NCBI GenBank assembly: GCA_963674545.2
Contig: CAXXFB010000001.1
Coordinates: forward strand, 1,860,001 to 1,924,000
From: JABGQS01 sp963674545
Lineage (GTDB): Bacteria > Bacillota > Clostridia > Christensenellales > SZUA-584
Reading direction: 5' to 3'
Length of the DNA stretch: 64,000 nucleotides
Under the pieces are notes generated by a model. The model did not search any database. It saw only the letters and a list, made by a program, of their open reading frames with translations, and was not told where the DNA came from. Below, piece by piece: positions 16,573 through 26,080 of this stretch; the stretch's first letter is position 1, and every line of letters starts with the position of its first letter. A program made the translations under genes and the position numbers.

Positions 16573-17598
16573 CTAATAGGCACAAGTGTCAACGACAGCT
16601 TGCTTTATTTTATCTAAGGAGGGAACATAATAATTTTCCATCACAGGTGAAAAAGGTACGGGTGTGTCTAGAGAAGCAACTCTTTTTATTGGAGCGATTA
16701 GATCTTCTGAGGCTTCTTCTGCAATAACTGCAGCGATTTCTCCACCCCACCCACCGGTTTTTGGACTTTCTTCAACAACAATTGCTCTTCCTGTTTTTCT
16801 CACTGATTCTAGTATTGTATCCTTATCAAGAGGAACAAGCGTCCTAATGTCTACCACTTCGCACGATATACCCTCTTTTTCAAGTTCTTCTGCTACCAGC
16901 AAAGATCTGTGCAGCATTAGCAACGTAGAAAGTATAGTTACATCTGTCCCTTCTTTTATAACTGCCGCTTTACCAATTGGTACTGTATAGTCTTCAACAG
17001 GAATAAATCTTGATGCATCTACTGTGCCTTTTTCTGCACGAGCTCCTTTTGAGCCATACAATAGCTTATGTTCAAATATCATTACCGGATTGCCATCTCG
17101 TACTGCAGATTTGAGCATTCCTTTTGCATCGTATGCATTTGAAGGGCAAATCACCTTTATTCCTGGTATGTTTGTAAACCAAGATTCCATAGAATGGGCA
17201 TGCTGTGCTCCTCTATTTGAAGCACCTACCGGAGCTCGCATTACAAGCGGTACATTTACTCTTCCGCCCGACATATACCTCATCATGGATATCTGGCTAA
17301 CGATCTGGTCCATTGCACAAAACAGAAAATCTCCATACTGTACATCGGCTATAGGCTTCATTCCCATAGTGGCTGCACCTAGTGCTGCTCCAAATAGGGC
17401 AATTTCTGAAATAGGGGTGTTTATTGTTCTGTCAGGAAATTTTTCTTCCAACCCTAATGTAACTGTAAAAGCACCGCCCCATCCACCGGGGATTCCAATA
17501 TCTTCACCGATACAGAATACTCTATCATCACGCTCCATCTCTTCGGTGATTCCTTCTCTTAGCGCTTCGGCAATTGTCAAAACTCTATCATCAGACAT
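16573..17598 (-). CDS. 2-oxoacid/acetoin dehydrogenase E1 component, beta subunit
   Basis: The 341-residue transketolase-like subunit pairs with E1alpha to form the thiamine-diphosphate enzyme. Family features include the LTIAEALREGITEEMERDD start, CIGEDIGIPGGWGG, RTINTPISEIALFGAALGAA (catalytic Glu region) and the swivel domain GRAIVVEESPKTGGWGGEIAA. It resembles AcoB/PdhB of Gram-positive bacteria; acetoin, pyruvate and branched-chain types cannot be separated by eye. It follows E1alpha after a 20-base gap. Confidence 0.93.
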   Translation of the reverse strand: MSDDRVLTIAEALREGITEEMERDDRVFCIGEDIGIPGGWGGAFTVTLGLEEKFPDRTINTPISEIALFGAALGAATMGMKPIADVQYGDFLFCAMDQIVSQISMMRYMSGGRVNVPLVMRAPVGASNRGAQHAHSMESWFTNIPGIKVICPSNAYDAKGMLKSAVRDGNPVMIFEHKLLYGSKGARAEKGTVDASRFIPVEDYTVPIGKAAVIKEGTDVTILSTLLMLHRSLLVAEELEKEGISCEVVDIRTLVPLDKDTILESVRKTGRAIVVEESPKTGGWGGEIAAVIAEEASEDLIAPIKRVASLDTPVPFSPVMENYYVPSLDKIKQAVVDTCAY

Positions 17599-17618
17599 GT
17601 TAATATTCTCCTTTCAAA

Positions 17619-18590
17619 CTATGCAAAAATATCTTCTAAAGCATCTTCGGGTTTTGGCAACGGCGAATCTTGTGCATAATCTACGGATGCCTCAATTTCT
17701 TCGTCAACTTCTTGCTCTATTTGTTCTAGTTCTATTTGTGTTAATACCTTTTCTTCAACAAGCCTTTTAGCAAAGATATCAATCGGGTCTCTTCCCATCC
17801 ATTGCTCCATTTGCATCTTGTCCATATATGCCTTGGCATCTCTTCTTGAGTGCCCGCATCTGCGGTATGTTTTCAGCTCTAGTATAGATGGGCCCCCACC
17901 GTTTCTTGCCTTTTCTATTAGGGTAAGCGCTGCTTCATATACGGCAAGCACATCGTTACCGTCCACAGTAACACCTTCGATTCCGTAGGCACATGCCCTG
18001 TCAGAAATATTTTCATTCTTATAAGTCAGTGAAATAGGTGTGGATGCGCCATATAAGTTATTCTCACATACAAACAGTGCCGGTAGGTCGTACATAGCTG
18101 CAAAATTTATTCCTTCATGAAACGCACCTTCGTTGCTTGCACCGTCACCGAAAAATGAAACGGATACGTTCTTTTTTTTCTGTATTTTAAACGCAAGTGC
18201 CATACCTGATACGATCGGAATATTACCGCCTACTATTGCTATAGCCGGCAACATTCCTTTATCTATGTTTCCAACGTGCATAGAGCCGCCTTTGCCTTTA
18301 CAGCAACCCGTTGTTTTTCCGAACAGCTCTGCCATCATTTCATTAACTGTAAGCCCTTTTGCAATGGCATGGCCATGCGGTCTGTGAGTAGATGCAATAG
18401 TATCTCCATCCTTTAATGCGCTGCAAACACCGACTGCAGTTGCTTCCTGTCCGTCGCATTGATGAATTGTTCCTGGCATTATACCTTCTAAAAATAAATA
18501 TCGCACACGTTCTTCGAATTTACGAATGGTGACCATGCGCTTATACATTTCAGATAGTTTTTCTTTTCCCAATGTTTTAATAATGCTCAT
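17619..18590 (-). CDS. 2-oxoacid/acetoin dehydrogenase E1 component, alpha subunit
   Basis: The 323-residue subunit carries the thiamine-diphosphate/Mg motif GDGASNEGAFHEGINFAAMYDLPALFVCENN (about 168-198) and the HRPHGHAIAKG loop with the family's active-site His residues. The length and the CCKGKGGSMHVG segment are like AcoA. Strict anaerobes normally oxidise pyruvate with ferredoxin oxidoreductase, so an acetoin or special 2-oxoacid substrate is plausible. The start ATG is five bases after the E2 stop, preceded by AAAGGAT. Confidence 0.93.
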   Translation of the reverse strand: MSIIKTLGKEKLSEMYKRMVTIRKFEERVRYLFLEGIMPGTIHQCDGQEATAVGVCSALKDGDTIASTHRPHGHAIAKGLTVNEMMAELFGKTTGCCKGKGGSMHVGNIDKGMLPAIAIVGGNIPIVSGMALAFKIQKKKNVSVSFFGDGASNEGAFHEGINFAAMYDLPALFVCENNLYGASTPISLTYKNENISDRACAYGIEGVTVDGNDVLAVYEAALTLIEKARNGGGPSILELKTYRRCGHSRRDAKAYMDKMQMEQWMGRDPIDIFAKRLVEEKVLTQIELEQIEQEVDEEIEASVDYAQDSPLPKPEDALEDIFA

Positions 18591-18594
18591 TAGT

Positions 18595-19704
18595 TTATAT
18601 CCTTTCCAGCGTACTTTTTAATGTCTGTAAGAATTGTGCAGCATAAACACCATTTATAATTCGGTGGTCTACTGACAACGTCATCTTCATTATTGATTTT
18701 ATTTCAAAATTTCCTTCAACCGGTATAACCTTTTCTGCAATACGCCCCACAGCCAGTATAGCTGATTCAGGTGGGTTTATTATGGCACTGAAAGAATCAA
18801 TTCCAAAACCACCTAGATTTGTTATAGTAAAGACTCCGCCTGATACATCGTTTTGCTGTAGTTTATCTTCTTTGACTTTATCTGCAAGCAATTTTATCTG
18901 CTGCTCAATTTCTTCTATTTTTAACCTGCCCGCATCAGCCACAACCGGTACTAACAAATCATTACCCCTTGCAACAGCTAAACCGATGTTAAATTTCTCT
19001 TCTAATATTCTACCCTCATCTGTATATTTCGCCGCAAAATATGGATAATCTTTTATACAATCAGCTACTGCTTTCATAATCATTGCATTATAAGTAATTG
19101 TCTTATTTGAATCTGTTCTCCGTTTTATCATACTTGCTGCATCAATTTCTATAGTAAAATAAACATGAGGAATCGTTGTTTTACTTGTTGTCATGGCTTT
19201 TGCTGTTGCTCTACCAATCCTATTGAATTTTTCAACATTTTTAGTTTCGTTATTATTATCTTTGTCGAAATTCTCAATATCTGCTTTCGTTATCATACCG
19301 TTTGGTCCTGTACCTTGAACCTTTGTATAATCAACACCTAGCTTATCTGCTATCTTTTTTACCATAGGAGAAATACGAACTTCCTGCGCCTTCTCAACAA
19401 TTACATTTTCCTCACGCTTTTGTATTTCTACTTGCTCGTGTTGCTCTTCATGCTCTAATTCGTCAGTTTCGTTGCCGATCAATGCAACCACTGAACCTGT
19501 TTCTACCATGCCATCTGCTTCAACTATAATCTTTTTTAGATAGCCTGAAAGATAGGACTCTACTTCCATTACTGCTTTGTCCGTCTCAACTTCAAAAAGA
19601 AGTTCACCTCTTTTTATTTCATCGCCAACATTTTTGTTCCAGCGAACAATCTTCATTTCATTTGTCGTGGTTCCAAGGTTTGGCATTTTTATTTCTTTGA
19701 TCAC
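18595..19704 (-). CDS. 2-oxoacid/acetoin dehydrogenase E2, dihydrolipoamide acyltransferase
   Basis: The 369-residue acyltransferase has one lipoyl domain with the lipoylated Lys in VETDKAVMEVES (about 40-50). A charged linker follows, then a peripheral E3/E1-binding domain (ISPMVKKIADKLGVDYTKVQG, about 111-131) and the catalytic domain ending with SVDHRIINGVYAAQFL, where His and Asn occupy the active-site positions. A GTG start (19702-19704) follows GAGGTGA at good spacing. It is the first gene of the dehydrogenase cluster and lies 76 bases after the RuBisCO-like gene, across a hairpin. Confidence 0.94.
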   Translation of the reverse strand: MIKEIKMPNLGTTTNEMKIVRWNKNVGDEIKRGELLFEVETDKAVMEVESYLSGYLKKIIVEADGMVETGSVVALIGNETDELEHEEQHEQVEIQKREENVIVEKAQEVRISPMVKKIADKLGVDYTKVQGTGPNGMITKADIENFDKDNNNETKNVEKFNRIGRATAKAMTTSKTTIPHVYFTIEIDAASMIKRRTDSNKTITYNAMIMKAVADCIKDYPYFAAKYTDEGRILEEKFNIGLAVARGNDLLVPVVADAGRLKIEEIEQQIKLLADKVKEDKLQQNDVSGGVFTITNLGGFGIDSFSAIINPPESAILAVGRIAEKVIPVEGNFEIKSIMKMTLSVDHRIINGVYAAQFLQTLKSTLERI

Positions 19705-19739
19705 TTAAACATCACCTCGTAAATTATAGGCTGTAATAT

Positions 19740-19772
19740 TTATTAGGGGAAGCATAAGCTCCCCCTAATAAC
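19740..19772 (-). terminator. Hairpin between RuBisCO-like gene and E2 gene
   Basis: TATTAGGGGAAGC pairs with GCTCCCCCTAATA across a short ATAA loop, with one bulge. The hairpin lies immediately downstream of the RuBisCO-like gene on the minus strand, so it may end that transcript or partly separate it from the dehydrogenase genes. Confidence 0.65.
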
Positions 19773-19780
19773 ATTAAGTC

Positions 19781-21136
19781 TTAGTCAAATTTCATTGGTT
19801 TTGGTCGCAACGCTTCCGAAGCTCTAAGCCATTTCGATTCTGGGCGCTTTGGCATTCCCCATCTTTCAAGTGCTCTTTTTAGTTCTTTGTTTTCAGGCTT
19901 CTTGGCAAATTCTACAAACTGCTCATCAGTTTCTGTATCCATTGAACCTCGAATCGCTTGCTGCCAAGCTGCTGCTCCAGCTCTATATCCGTCCGGATGT
20001 CCAAGCATTCCGCCGCCCGAAGGGATAATGATATCAGGCCCGAATTCTCCGATTATCACAGGTGCTGTTCCTGGATATGTCCCTGCAGCTGGCATTGGCG
20101 CCGTCGGCTTAATATGTCCCCAAGGTGCCAGCTTAACTTGCCCGGTTCTAAGACCCTCTTCATGAGAAACCATCGGTATTGAGGAATAGATATATGGCGT
20201 AAGCATTAGATCCGCGCCGCACATACGTGAAAGTTTCGCAAGAACTGGCCATGCAATGCTCTTCATCATAGCGATCATATGTGAGCCATGCATCATAATC
20301 GGCACGTTCAAATCAGGGTCTGCTGTCAGTTCTCTAAAAGTGGATAGTCCCTGTGAATATGTAATAAGAATACCATTGCCGCCAAGCTCAATCAGTTTGC
20401 GGGCTCTATCGTGAACCTTATTACATTCGTCAGTAATTGAGCAGAGATAAATAGGCATTTTGCCTGTCTTTTCTTTGGCTCTATGAAGTGCCTCCATGAT
20501 GTATTTTAGACGATCCTCAAAAGTGCAATTGTATGTATCAGAAGTCATTTCATCATCTTTGATCATATCTACGCCGCCCATTGCAGTCTCATAGCATTGA
20601 TCAGCTGTTACCTTTGCCGTCATGCCCATTTTAGGCTTAATGATATGTAAAGACAGCGGTCTTCTTTCCTTTATTCCAAGCAGGTCTCTTATGCCATCAG
20701 GACCGAATTTCGGACCAGGAAAATTCTTCGTGAATTCATCAGGTATTGCAACATCCAAAATCCTAAACTCATCACAATATGCAAAGCAGTTGCCAGCAAA
20801 AGACAAAAGCATCATCGGTAGATTATCTAAAAAGATTTTCGTGCTCATCGCAAACTGCACAACTGCCTCGGCTACATAAGGATCATCGTTTGGAATCTGA
20901 TAATAACCCACTAACTTACACGATAGGGCATCTCTTACTTCCAAGGTATCATCTTTGATTTTTTCCCATGTTCCTGTTGATGATTCCAGTGCTAATGATT
21001 GAATCAATGACAGATGATCCAGAAAGTCTACGCCTTCTTTTCTGTCCTTCATATAATATGTAGCAATGATATGAGTCTTTAGATCAATGCTCTCTAACAT
21101 ATTATTGAATATCTCTGGTTGGTAATATGTTCTCAT
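19781..21136 (-). CDS. RuBisCO-like protein (form IV)
   Basis: The 451-residue protein has the full two-domain RuBisCO large-subunit layout: an N-terminal domain with HIIATYYMKD and ESSTGTW (about 21-57), then the barrel. Metal-site residues are kept: Lys in IIKPKMG (K167) and the carbamylation-type triad in MIKDDEMTS (K193, D195, E196). The loop-6 region, which carries the catalytic Lys in true RuBisCO, reads TPYIYSSIP and lacks it, and the phosphate loop is PSGGGMLGHPDG. CO2 fixation is therefore unlikely; an enolisation, isomerisation or decarboxylation of a sugar-acid phosphate is more in line with form IV enzymes. AAGGAGGCC precedes the ATG. It lies downstream of the kinase and amidohydrolase genes of a predicted LacI regulon. 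Confidence 0.93.
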   Translation of the reverse strand: MRTYYQPEIFNNMLESIDLKTHIIATYYMKDRKEGVDFLDHLSLIQSLALESSTGTWEKIKDDTLEVRDALSCKLVGYYQIPNDDPYVAEAVVQFAMSTKIFLDNLPMMLLSFAGNCFAYCDEFRILDVAIPDEFTKNFPGPKFGPDGIRDLLGIKERRPLSLHIIKPKMGMTAKVTADQCYETAMGGVDMIKDDEMTSDTYNCTFEDRLKYIMEALHRAKEKTGKMPIYLCSITDECNKVHDRARKLIELGGNGILITYSQGLSTFRELTADPDLNVPIMMHGSHMIAMMKSIAWPVLAKLSRMCGADLMLTPYIYSSIPMVSHEEGLRTGQVKLAPWGHIKPTAPMPAAGTYPGTAPVIIGEFGPDIIIPSGGGMLGHPDGYRAGAAAWQQAIRGSMDTETDEQFVEFAKKPENKELKRALERWGMPKRPESKWLRASEALRPKPMKFD

Positions 21137-21359
21137 TTTATGGCCTCCTTAAAATTTTAAATTCGATTTATATTATCATACAAATCTTTTTTTTGCAAGA
21201 TTAATTTGTTATTTTCTTTTTTTATTTTGTTTTTCCATTTTTCTATTCCCAAATTCTTTGATCTAAATTTCAATAGATTCCTTAAATTTAGACCAAACAA
21301 ATTTATTTCTGGTTATTATGTAGCTTCTTATTATCTTTTAATAAAATCAGCAAAATAAA

Positions 21360-22401
21360 CCTTGATAATATTAGAAAACAATTATTTTGAGATTACATAA
21401 GCCCCGTTATTATTACAAGCTTTTCGCACAACTTCTAGTGCTTGATGTGCATTACGCTTTGGTCTAAACCCATATGAACAGTCTTTGAAATCCGATTCGA
21501 ATAAGAGCTCAATTATTATCTTTGTCGCCATTTGAACTATTCTGTCCTTTATGGTTGGTATTCCTAACTGTCTTTTGCTTCCATCGCTTTTGGGGATTTC
21601 TACTCTTAATACTGGTTTCGGTCTGTAATTTCCGGCTATCAGGTCTTGTTCAATTTCAGTTAGAAGCTTCTCCGCTCCATATTCTTCAACTTTCTCAATG
21701 CTGATTCCGTCTATTCCTCCAACTCCCCGGTTTGTTCTCACTCTGCTCCATGCTTCTTCCAACACATCTTTCCGATATATTTTGTCATACAAAGCATGGA
21801 ATCTTCTCTTTCCTTTATTGGCTGTTAAGTATAGTTTCCTCTGGAGTTTTCGAACTTTTTCTTTGGTGTAGTTAGCCTTTTGGGCATTCACTCGCTCTTA
21901 CCCCCATTAAAAACTTGAATGAAGTAGGGTTCCTTCCGTAATTACAGTTTTGTTGTCTGCAATATCATCCGTACTATTAACCCCTCTGACTCCCTCCCGG
22001 CAGAATAACAATTTCGCCTTTTACGCTTATATGTTTTCTCTTTACATCTCTGTGCCAGGTAGGGTCTCTCCAGTTCCGAATTAAACATTTAATACATACC
22101 GACTCCCATATACCGAGAGGTTCTTCGTTGGTGATCCAGTTTCTCTCCAACTTCCATGGTCTTCGCCGTGGTGCACATGGCTCGACTCCTCTTTTTTCCT
22201 TTATCCAAGGTGGTTTATTGATACGGCAGAGTTCACTTTATGTTACGGTCTATATTATCGCTCGCCCTTTCGGACTTTATACTCTCGCTTAGCACCCCGC
22301 ATTACTGCGACGCACCGAGATTCGCTACTCAGCCCACTGGCGGTTACTGAGGTTGGACTTTCACCAACTTGTTTAATCCAGTTTTACTGGACACGCTGCA
22401 C
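21360..22401 (-). mobile_element. 3'-truncated group II intron
   Basis: On the minus strand a ribozyme-like start GTGCAGCGTGTCC begins at about 22401. Blocks typical of group II intron domain I follow (GGTGAAAGTCCAAC; GGGAGGGAGTCAGAGGGG near the maturase start). A reverse-transcriptase frame then begins at 21891 and is cut off at 21382. The catalytic 3' domains and the rest of the maturase are missing, so the element is dead. It sits between the amidohydrolase and RuBisCO-like genes and may lower readthrough between them. The right boundary is approximate. Confidence 0.8.
21382..21891 (-). pseudogene. Group II intron reverse transcriptase/maturase, N-terminal fragment
   Basis: The 169-residue frame matches the LtrA-type start: KVRKLQRKLYLTANKGKRRFHALYDKIYRKDVLEEAW, then GVGGIDGISIEKVEEYG, PKSDGSKRQLGIPTIKDRIVQ and FKDCSYGFRPKRNAHQAL. 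A full maturase is about 420-600 residues. This one stops at GAYVISK, just before the first catalytic Asp block of the polymerase domain. No continuation is found downstream, so it cannot be active. Confidence 0.9.
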
Positions 22402-22537
22402 CAGTACCTTGTTAACTAACTATCATATAATGCTGAATTTATTGTTTCCAATTACTTTAGATTTTTTGCAACCTGTACCCTCGCAGAGCATAAAAACGCC
22501 TTAGGACCTTCTGCTGAGAATATAGCCTCACAATCAA

Positions 22538-23290
22538 TTAAGCATGAAAACCTAAATTAAACACTTCATTTGCCGTTTTCCAGAAACATGCGCTTAAATC
22601 TTCTTGCGATATATTTAAAGACTTATATTTTGCGACCTCGACCGAAACATTACAAGCTTCGTCCCCTGCAAACATCACTCTACTCGATCCAAACATTGCT
22701 ATCAACCTTTCAATATGGTGGGGTGTCGTCCATGAAGTGTCAAAATATACATTGCTGCACTCTTTGCCTGCTAAAAAAGCCTCTTCCGCATATGCAATCA
22801 TACCCGAATGTGCTAGTATGCATTTAACACCTGCATATTCCATGCAATTTTTAATAACCATAGATGGCAAAGAAAACGGCAAACCTGCACCCGTATGTAC
22901 CATAATTGGTATGTGAAGTCTAACACATACTTCCCAAACCATTCGCCCTTTTTTAGATGTAGGATTGACAGCATGGGCCATTGGATGCAATTTTAAACCA
23001 ACAAAACCCAATTCTTCAACACATCTTCTAGCTTCGTCAAAAAAGGTTTCATCATTTAGAAGAGGCGTCATGGTAATCATTCCGAATATTGTATTTTTTT
23101 TATCTTTTGAAAATTTATAAATCCTATCATGATTATATTTGATTCCCTCAATGTCAATAGTGCCAAACATCGTTTGGACAATCGTAGCATCGACACCGCT
23201 TTGCGCCATCGCCTCAAGTAAGTCTTGTTCACTCCTGGTTTCATCGAAAATTATGTCAGTCCCCAAATGTGCATGCACGTCTATTATCAT
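22538..23290 (-). CDS. Amidohydrolase_2-family metal-dependent hydrolase (possible sugar lactonase)
   Basis: The 250-residue TIM-barrel protein begins MIIDVHAHLG, the HxH metal motif. It continues with GLKLHPM, IMVHTGAG, ILAHSGM and the late Asp in MFAGDEA, the usual metal and catalytic positions of the amidohydrolase_2 group. Members act as decarboxylases, lactonases (including fucono- and rhamnono-lactonases) or related hydrolases. In this sugar regulon a lactonase or decarboxylase step is the natural guess, but no substrate residue proves it. The GAGGAAAGC Shine-Dalgarno precedes the ATG. It lies downstream of the kinase gene on the same strand. Confidence 0.85.
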   Translation of the reverse strand: MIIDVHAHLGTDIIFDETRSEQDLLEAMAQSGVDATIVQTMFGTIDIEGIKYNHDRIYKFSKDKKNTIFGMITMTPLLNDETFFDEARRCVEELGFVGLKLHPMAHAVNPTSKKGRMVWEVCVRLHIPIMVHTGAGLPFSLPSMVIKNCMEYAGVKCILAHSGMIAYAEEAFLAGKECSNVYFDTSWTTPHHIERLIAMFGSSRVMFAGDEACNVSVEVAKYKSLNISQEDLSACFWKTANEVFNLGFHA

Positions 23291-23367
23291 GTTGCTTTCC
23301 TCGTATTATAATTTGGCTCTAACACAAAAAATATCAACAGACAAAACTGACCTGGAAAAGTCAATTT

Positions 23368-24840
23368 CTATCTACCGCCATGTTTATACTTTCTATTCCA
23401 TTTATCCGTATTTGTTGGTAGATATACATCAATCTTCGAAGAGTTATTTACAAGTGTTCTTATATCATCCAACCTTGTAACAATCCCTAGAGCCAACCCT
23501 TGCATCATCAAATTCCCAACAACCGTGGCTTCGACCGGACCGGCATATACTTTTCGGTTCAGTGCATTCGCAGTAAACTGGCATAGCGTTCTATTCTGGA
23601 TACCACCACCCACCATATAGACCTCTTCGATCTGATATCCCAGAGCCTCTTCAATCTTAGATAAATATTCTTTGTATTTAAAAGCAAGGCTTTCAGTAAT
23701 TATCCGGCAAAATTCACCAATTGTCTTTGGAATAGTTTGTTCAGTTTTTCTTATAAAGTCTTCTATTTTTTTAGGCATATTTCCAGATGTAAAAAATATC
23801 GAATCCGTTACATTAATATAGGCTAAAAACGGCTCAGCCTCACTTGCTAACTTTTCAAGATCCGAGAAGCTAAACATTCTACCTTGTATTCCCCAGTATC
23901 TTTTGCATTCCTGTAAAATCCAAAGACCATTAATGTTTTTACGAATATGCTTTGTTCCTAAAACGCCTTCATCAAACGTAATTTCCTCATTAAACATATG
24001 TTTTGTTGGACGAATTTGTAGCGTTTCAGCGCCGAGCACAGACCATGTACCACAGCTTAAATACGCAAATTTCTTTGTTACATCCTGAACAGGTAGTGAC
24101 ACTGAAGCCGAAGTCGTATCATGACCGGCCACCGCTATCACTTTTATATCTTTGTCTATATTTAGTTCATCGCATATATCTACACTTAAACTGCCGATTA
24201 TAGTACCTGGCTCAACCAAATCATGTTCAAACAGATTGCCGGCAAATCCAAATTTTTCGATCACCTCATTGTCCCATCTCGAGTTTTTAATACTATACAG
24301 TAAGCTTGGCGCAGCAATTGTTTTTTCAGATACAATTCTCCCGGTTAAAAAATAATTAAATAAATCTGAAATATTAATAAAGTGCGCAGCATTTCTAAGC
24401 AATTCAGGTTTTTTCTTTTTGATGTAATACAAATGATATGCGTTAAAAACTATAGTTGGATAATATCCAAGCTTCTCAAACATCGACTCTCGATCTATTA
24501 TAGACTCCATTTCCTCCGAGTATTCGAGCACACATTGATTCCTATAGTGCATGGGATTGGCAATCAAATCACCGTCCTTATCAAGCAATGCAAAGCTTGC
24601 GCCCCACGTATCAATACCGATACTATCTGGAAAACAGCCCATAACTTCCTTAGCTTTTAATATTGCACATTTGATTTCATGAAACAAGCGTAATACATCC
24701 CAATATAAAACACCATTCACTGTTACCGGGTCGTTTGCGAAACGGTGAACCTCTTGCATTGTAAATTTATTGACTTCATAAGTGCAAATCATCGCACGAC
24801 CGTTGCTTGCGCCAAAATCTATAACCAATGACTTTACCAC
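23368..24840 (-). CDS. FGGY-family sugar kinase, rhamnulokinase-like
   Basis: The roughly 490-residue kinase has the two actin-like halves of the FGGY family: phosphate-1 motif VIDFGASNGRAMICTYE near the start, GIDTWGASFALLD (about 80-92) with a catalytic-type Asp, the phosphate-2 region AVAGHDTTSASVSLP, and VYMVGGGIQNRTLCQFTANAL near 400. DFGASNGR and GIDTWG are most like RhaB, so phosphorylation of L-rhamnulose or a similar 6-deoxyketose is predicted. I prefer the GTG at 24838-24840, six bases after GGAG; an ATG at 24852 would add four residues. The gene overlaps the end of lacI, showing coupling. Confidence 0.88.
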   Translation of the reverse strand: MVKSLVIDFGASNGRAMICTYEVNKFTMQEVHRFANDPVTVNGVLYWDVLRLFHEIKCAILKAKEVMGCFPDSIGIDTWGASFALLDKDGDLIANPMHYRNQCVLEYSEEMESIIDRESMFEKLGYYPTIVFNAYHLYYIKKKKPELLRNAAHFINISDLFNYFLTGRIVSEKTIAAPSLLYSIKNSRWDNEVIEKFGFAGNLFEHDLVEPGTIIGSLSVDICDELNIDKDIKVIAVAGHDTTSASVSLPVQDVTKKFAYLSCGTWSVLGAETLQIRPTKHMFNEEITFDEGVLGTKHIRKNINGLWILQECKRYWGIQGRMFSFSDLEKLASEAEPFLAYINVTDSIFFTSGNMPKKIEDFIRKTEQTIPKTIGEFCRIITESLAFKYKEYLSKIEEALGYQIEEVYMVGGGIQNRTLCQFTANALNRKVYAGPVEATVVGNLMMQGLALGIVTRLDDIRTLVNNSSKIDVYLPTNTDKWNRKYKHGGR

Positions 24841-25883
24841 TCTACACTCCATTCATTATTTCCATCAGGTTCCGATGATCTTCTGTACATGATTTCACAG
24901 TCTAATTGAATTTTTTCACACGGCAAGGTTTTGTTCTCAATATGCCTGACGAGTAGTTTGATTGCATTGGTACCAATATCGCGCTTTGGAACATGGACCG
25001 TGGTAAGAGACGGACTAACCAGCGTTGATGGGAAGACATCGTCAAAGCCGACTACTATAACATCCTCAGGTACGCGCAAACCATTCTCCTTGATCGCTTT
25101 AAGCGCTCCGATTGCGAGTTGGTCATTATTTGCATAAACAGTGCTGAACTTAACTCCGCGTTTTAGACAACTCAAAATTGTTTGGTACCCTTGTTTTGTA
25201 GAGTAGTCTGTTTCATATAAGTATGACTCGTCAAATTCGTCTCCAGTCTCAGCATACGCACGTTTGAATCCTTTTAAGCTTTCCACAAACATTGACAAAT
25301 TCAATGGTCCAGAAAGGTATATTATATCTTTATTACCTTTGCTCAGCACATATTTTGCCATCTCATAACAATAGTATTCTCTATCGATTAGTATAGAGTT
25401 AACTTTGCTTGTATCGAACTTTCTTTCAAGTGATACAACAGGTATTGGTACATTCCCTCGAGACAAGTCACCAAGGAATTCGGCATACTTTAGTTCATCT
25501 TCAACCCTACAGTATGAATCGAGTATTATACCATCAACCCAATTACTTCTAAGCATTTCAATATACTTTTTCTCTTGTTCAATACTGCGTTTCGAACTAA
25601 AGTATAATATATTATAACCTAAGTTTCTCGCCTCATCTTCAATACCGTTTAAAACTTCAGGAAAGTAAATCGCTGAAACTTCAGGCATAATAACACCTAT
25701 GTTCATGGTTTTCCCCATTTTTAAACCACGAGCCATTAGATTTGTATTATACCCTAGCTCTTTGATAGCTTTTTCAACCTTTGACCGTAAACCTGGGCTT
25801 ACTTTCCGTGAACCATTTACAACATAAGATACTGTAGCCACAGAAACTCCCGCTCGTTCAGCTACATCTTTTAATCGTGCCAT
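24834..25883 (-). CDS. LacI-family transcriptional regulator
   Basis: The 349-residue regulator has the LacI HTH and hinge at the N-terminus (MARLKDVAERAGVSVATVSYVVNGSRKVSPGLRSKVEKAIKELGY). A periplasmic-binding-like domain for a sugar effector follows (NIGVIMPEVSAIYFPEVLNGIEDEA; VYANNDQLAIGALKA; DVIVVGFDDVFPS). I chose the ATG at 25881-25883, the normal LacI start. A palindrome containing AAACGTTT lies 96 bases upstream (25979-25986), and three copies lie before the isomerase-like operon at 34.3 kb. I infer that it represses both units. It is the first gene of lacI-kinase-amidohydrolase-(intron)-RuBisCO-like. Confidence 0.95.
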   Translation of the reverse strand: MARLKDVAERAGVSVATVSYVVNGSRKVSPGLRSKVEKAIKELGYNTNLMARGLKMGKTMNIGVIMPEVSAIYFPEVLNGIEDEARNLGYNILYFSSKRSIEQEKKYIEMLRSNWVDGIILDSYCRVEDELKYAEFLGDLSRGNVPIPVVSLERKFDTSKVNSILIDREYYCYEMAKYVLSKGNKDIIYLSGPLNLSMFVESLKGFKRAYAETGDEFDESYLYETDYSTKQGYQTILSCLKRGVKFSTVYANNDQLAIGALKAIKENGLRVPEDVIVVGFDDVFPSTLVSPSLTTVHVPKRDIGTNAIKLLVRHIENKTLPCEKIQLDCEIMYRRSSEPDGNNEWSVEW

Positions 25884-25974
25884 TAAAGTATAATCCCTTT
25901 CCAAACTAAATGCTTTTTCGCAAATTCGTCCATATTAACTTTTGCAATCGCTTTTCCATGTTAATATAAGACCA

Positions 25975-25990
25975 TTTTAAACGTTTAGAA
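25975..25990 (-). promoter_or_regulatory. LacI-type operator upstream of lacI
   Basis: TTTTAAACGTTTAGAA contains the perfect palindrome AAACGTTT (25979-25986) with the central CG typical of LacI/GalR operators. It lies about 95 bases before the regulator gene and matches the three sites at 34.28-34.38 kb, so autoregulation is likely. Similar sequences can also be bound by CcpA, which is an alternative. Confidence 0.75.
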
Positions 25991-26080
25991 TAATATAACA
26001 CTTGTACACGATTAAAGCAAATCTCTTAAATCTTTTAGCAGGATTAAATTTATAGGAACAGCAATTTTGCATTTATAGCT

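Noticed and set aside
19781..21136. True RuBisCO with a carboxysome-like shell
   Set aside because: The loop-6 Lys and other substrate residues of carboxylating RuBisCO are missing, no small subunit or phosphoribulokinase is present, and the shell enzymes are aldehyde-processing.
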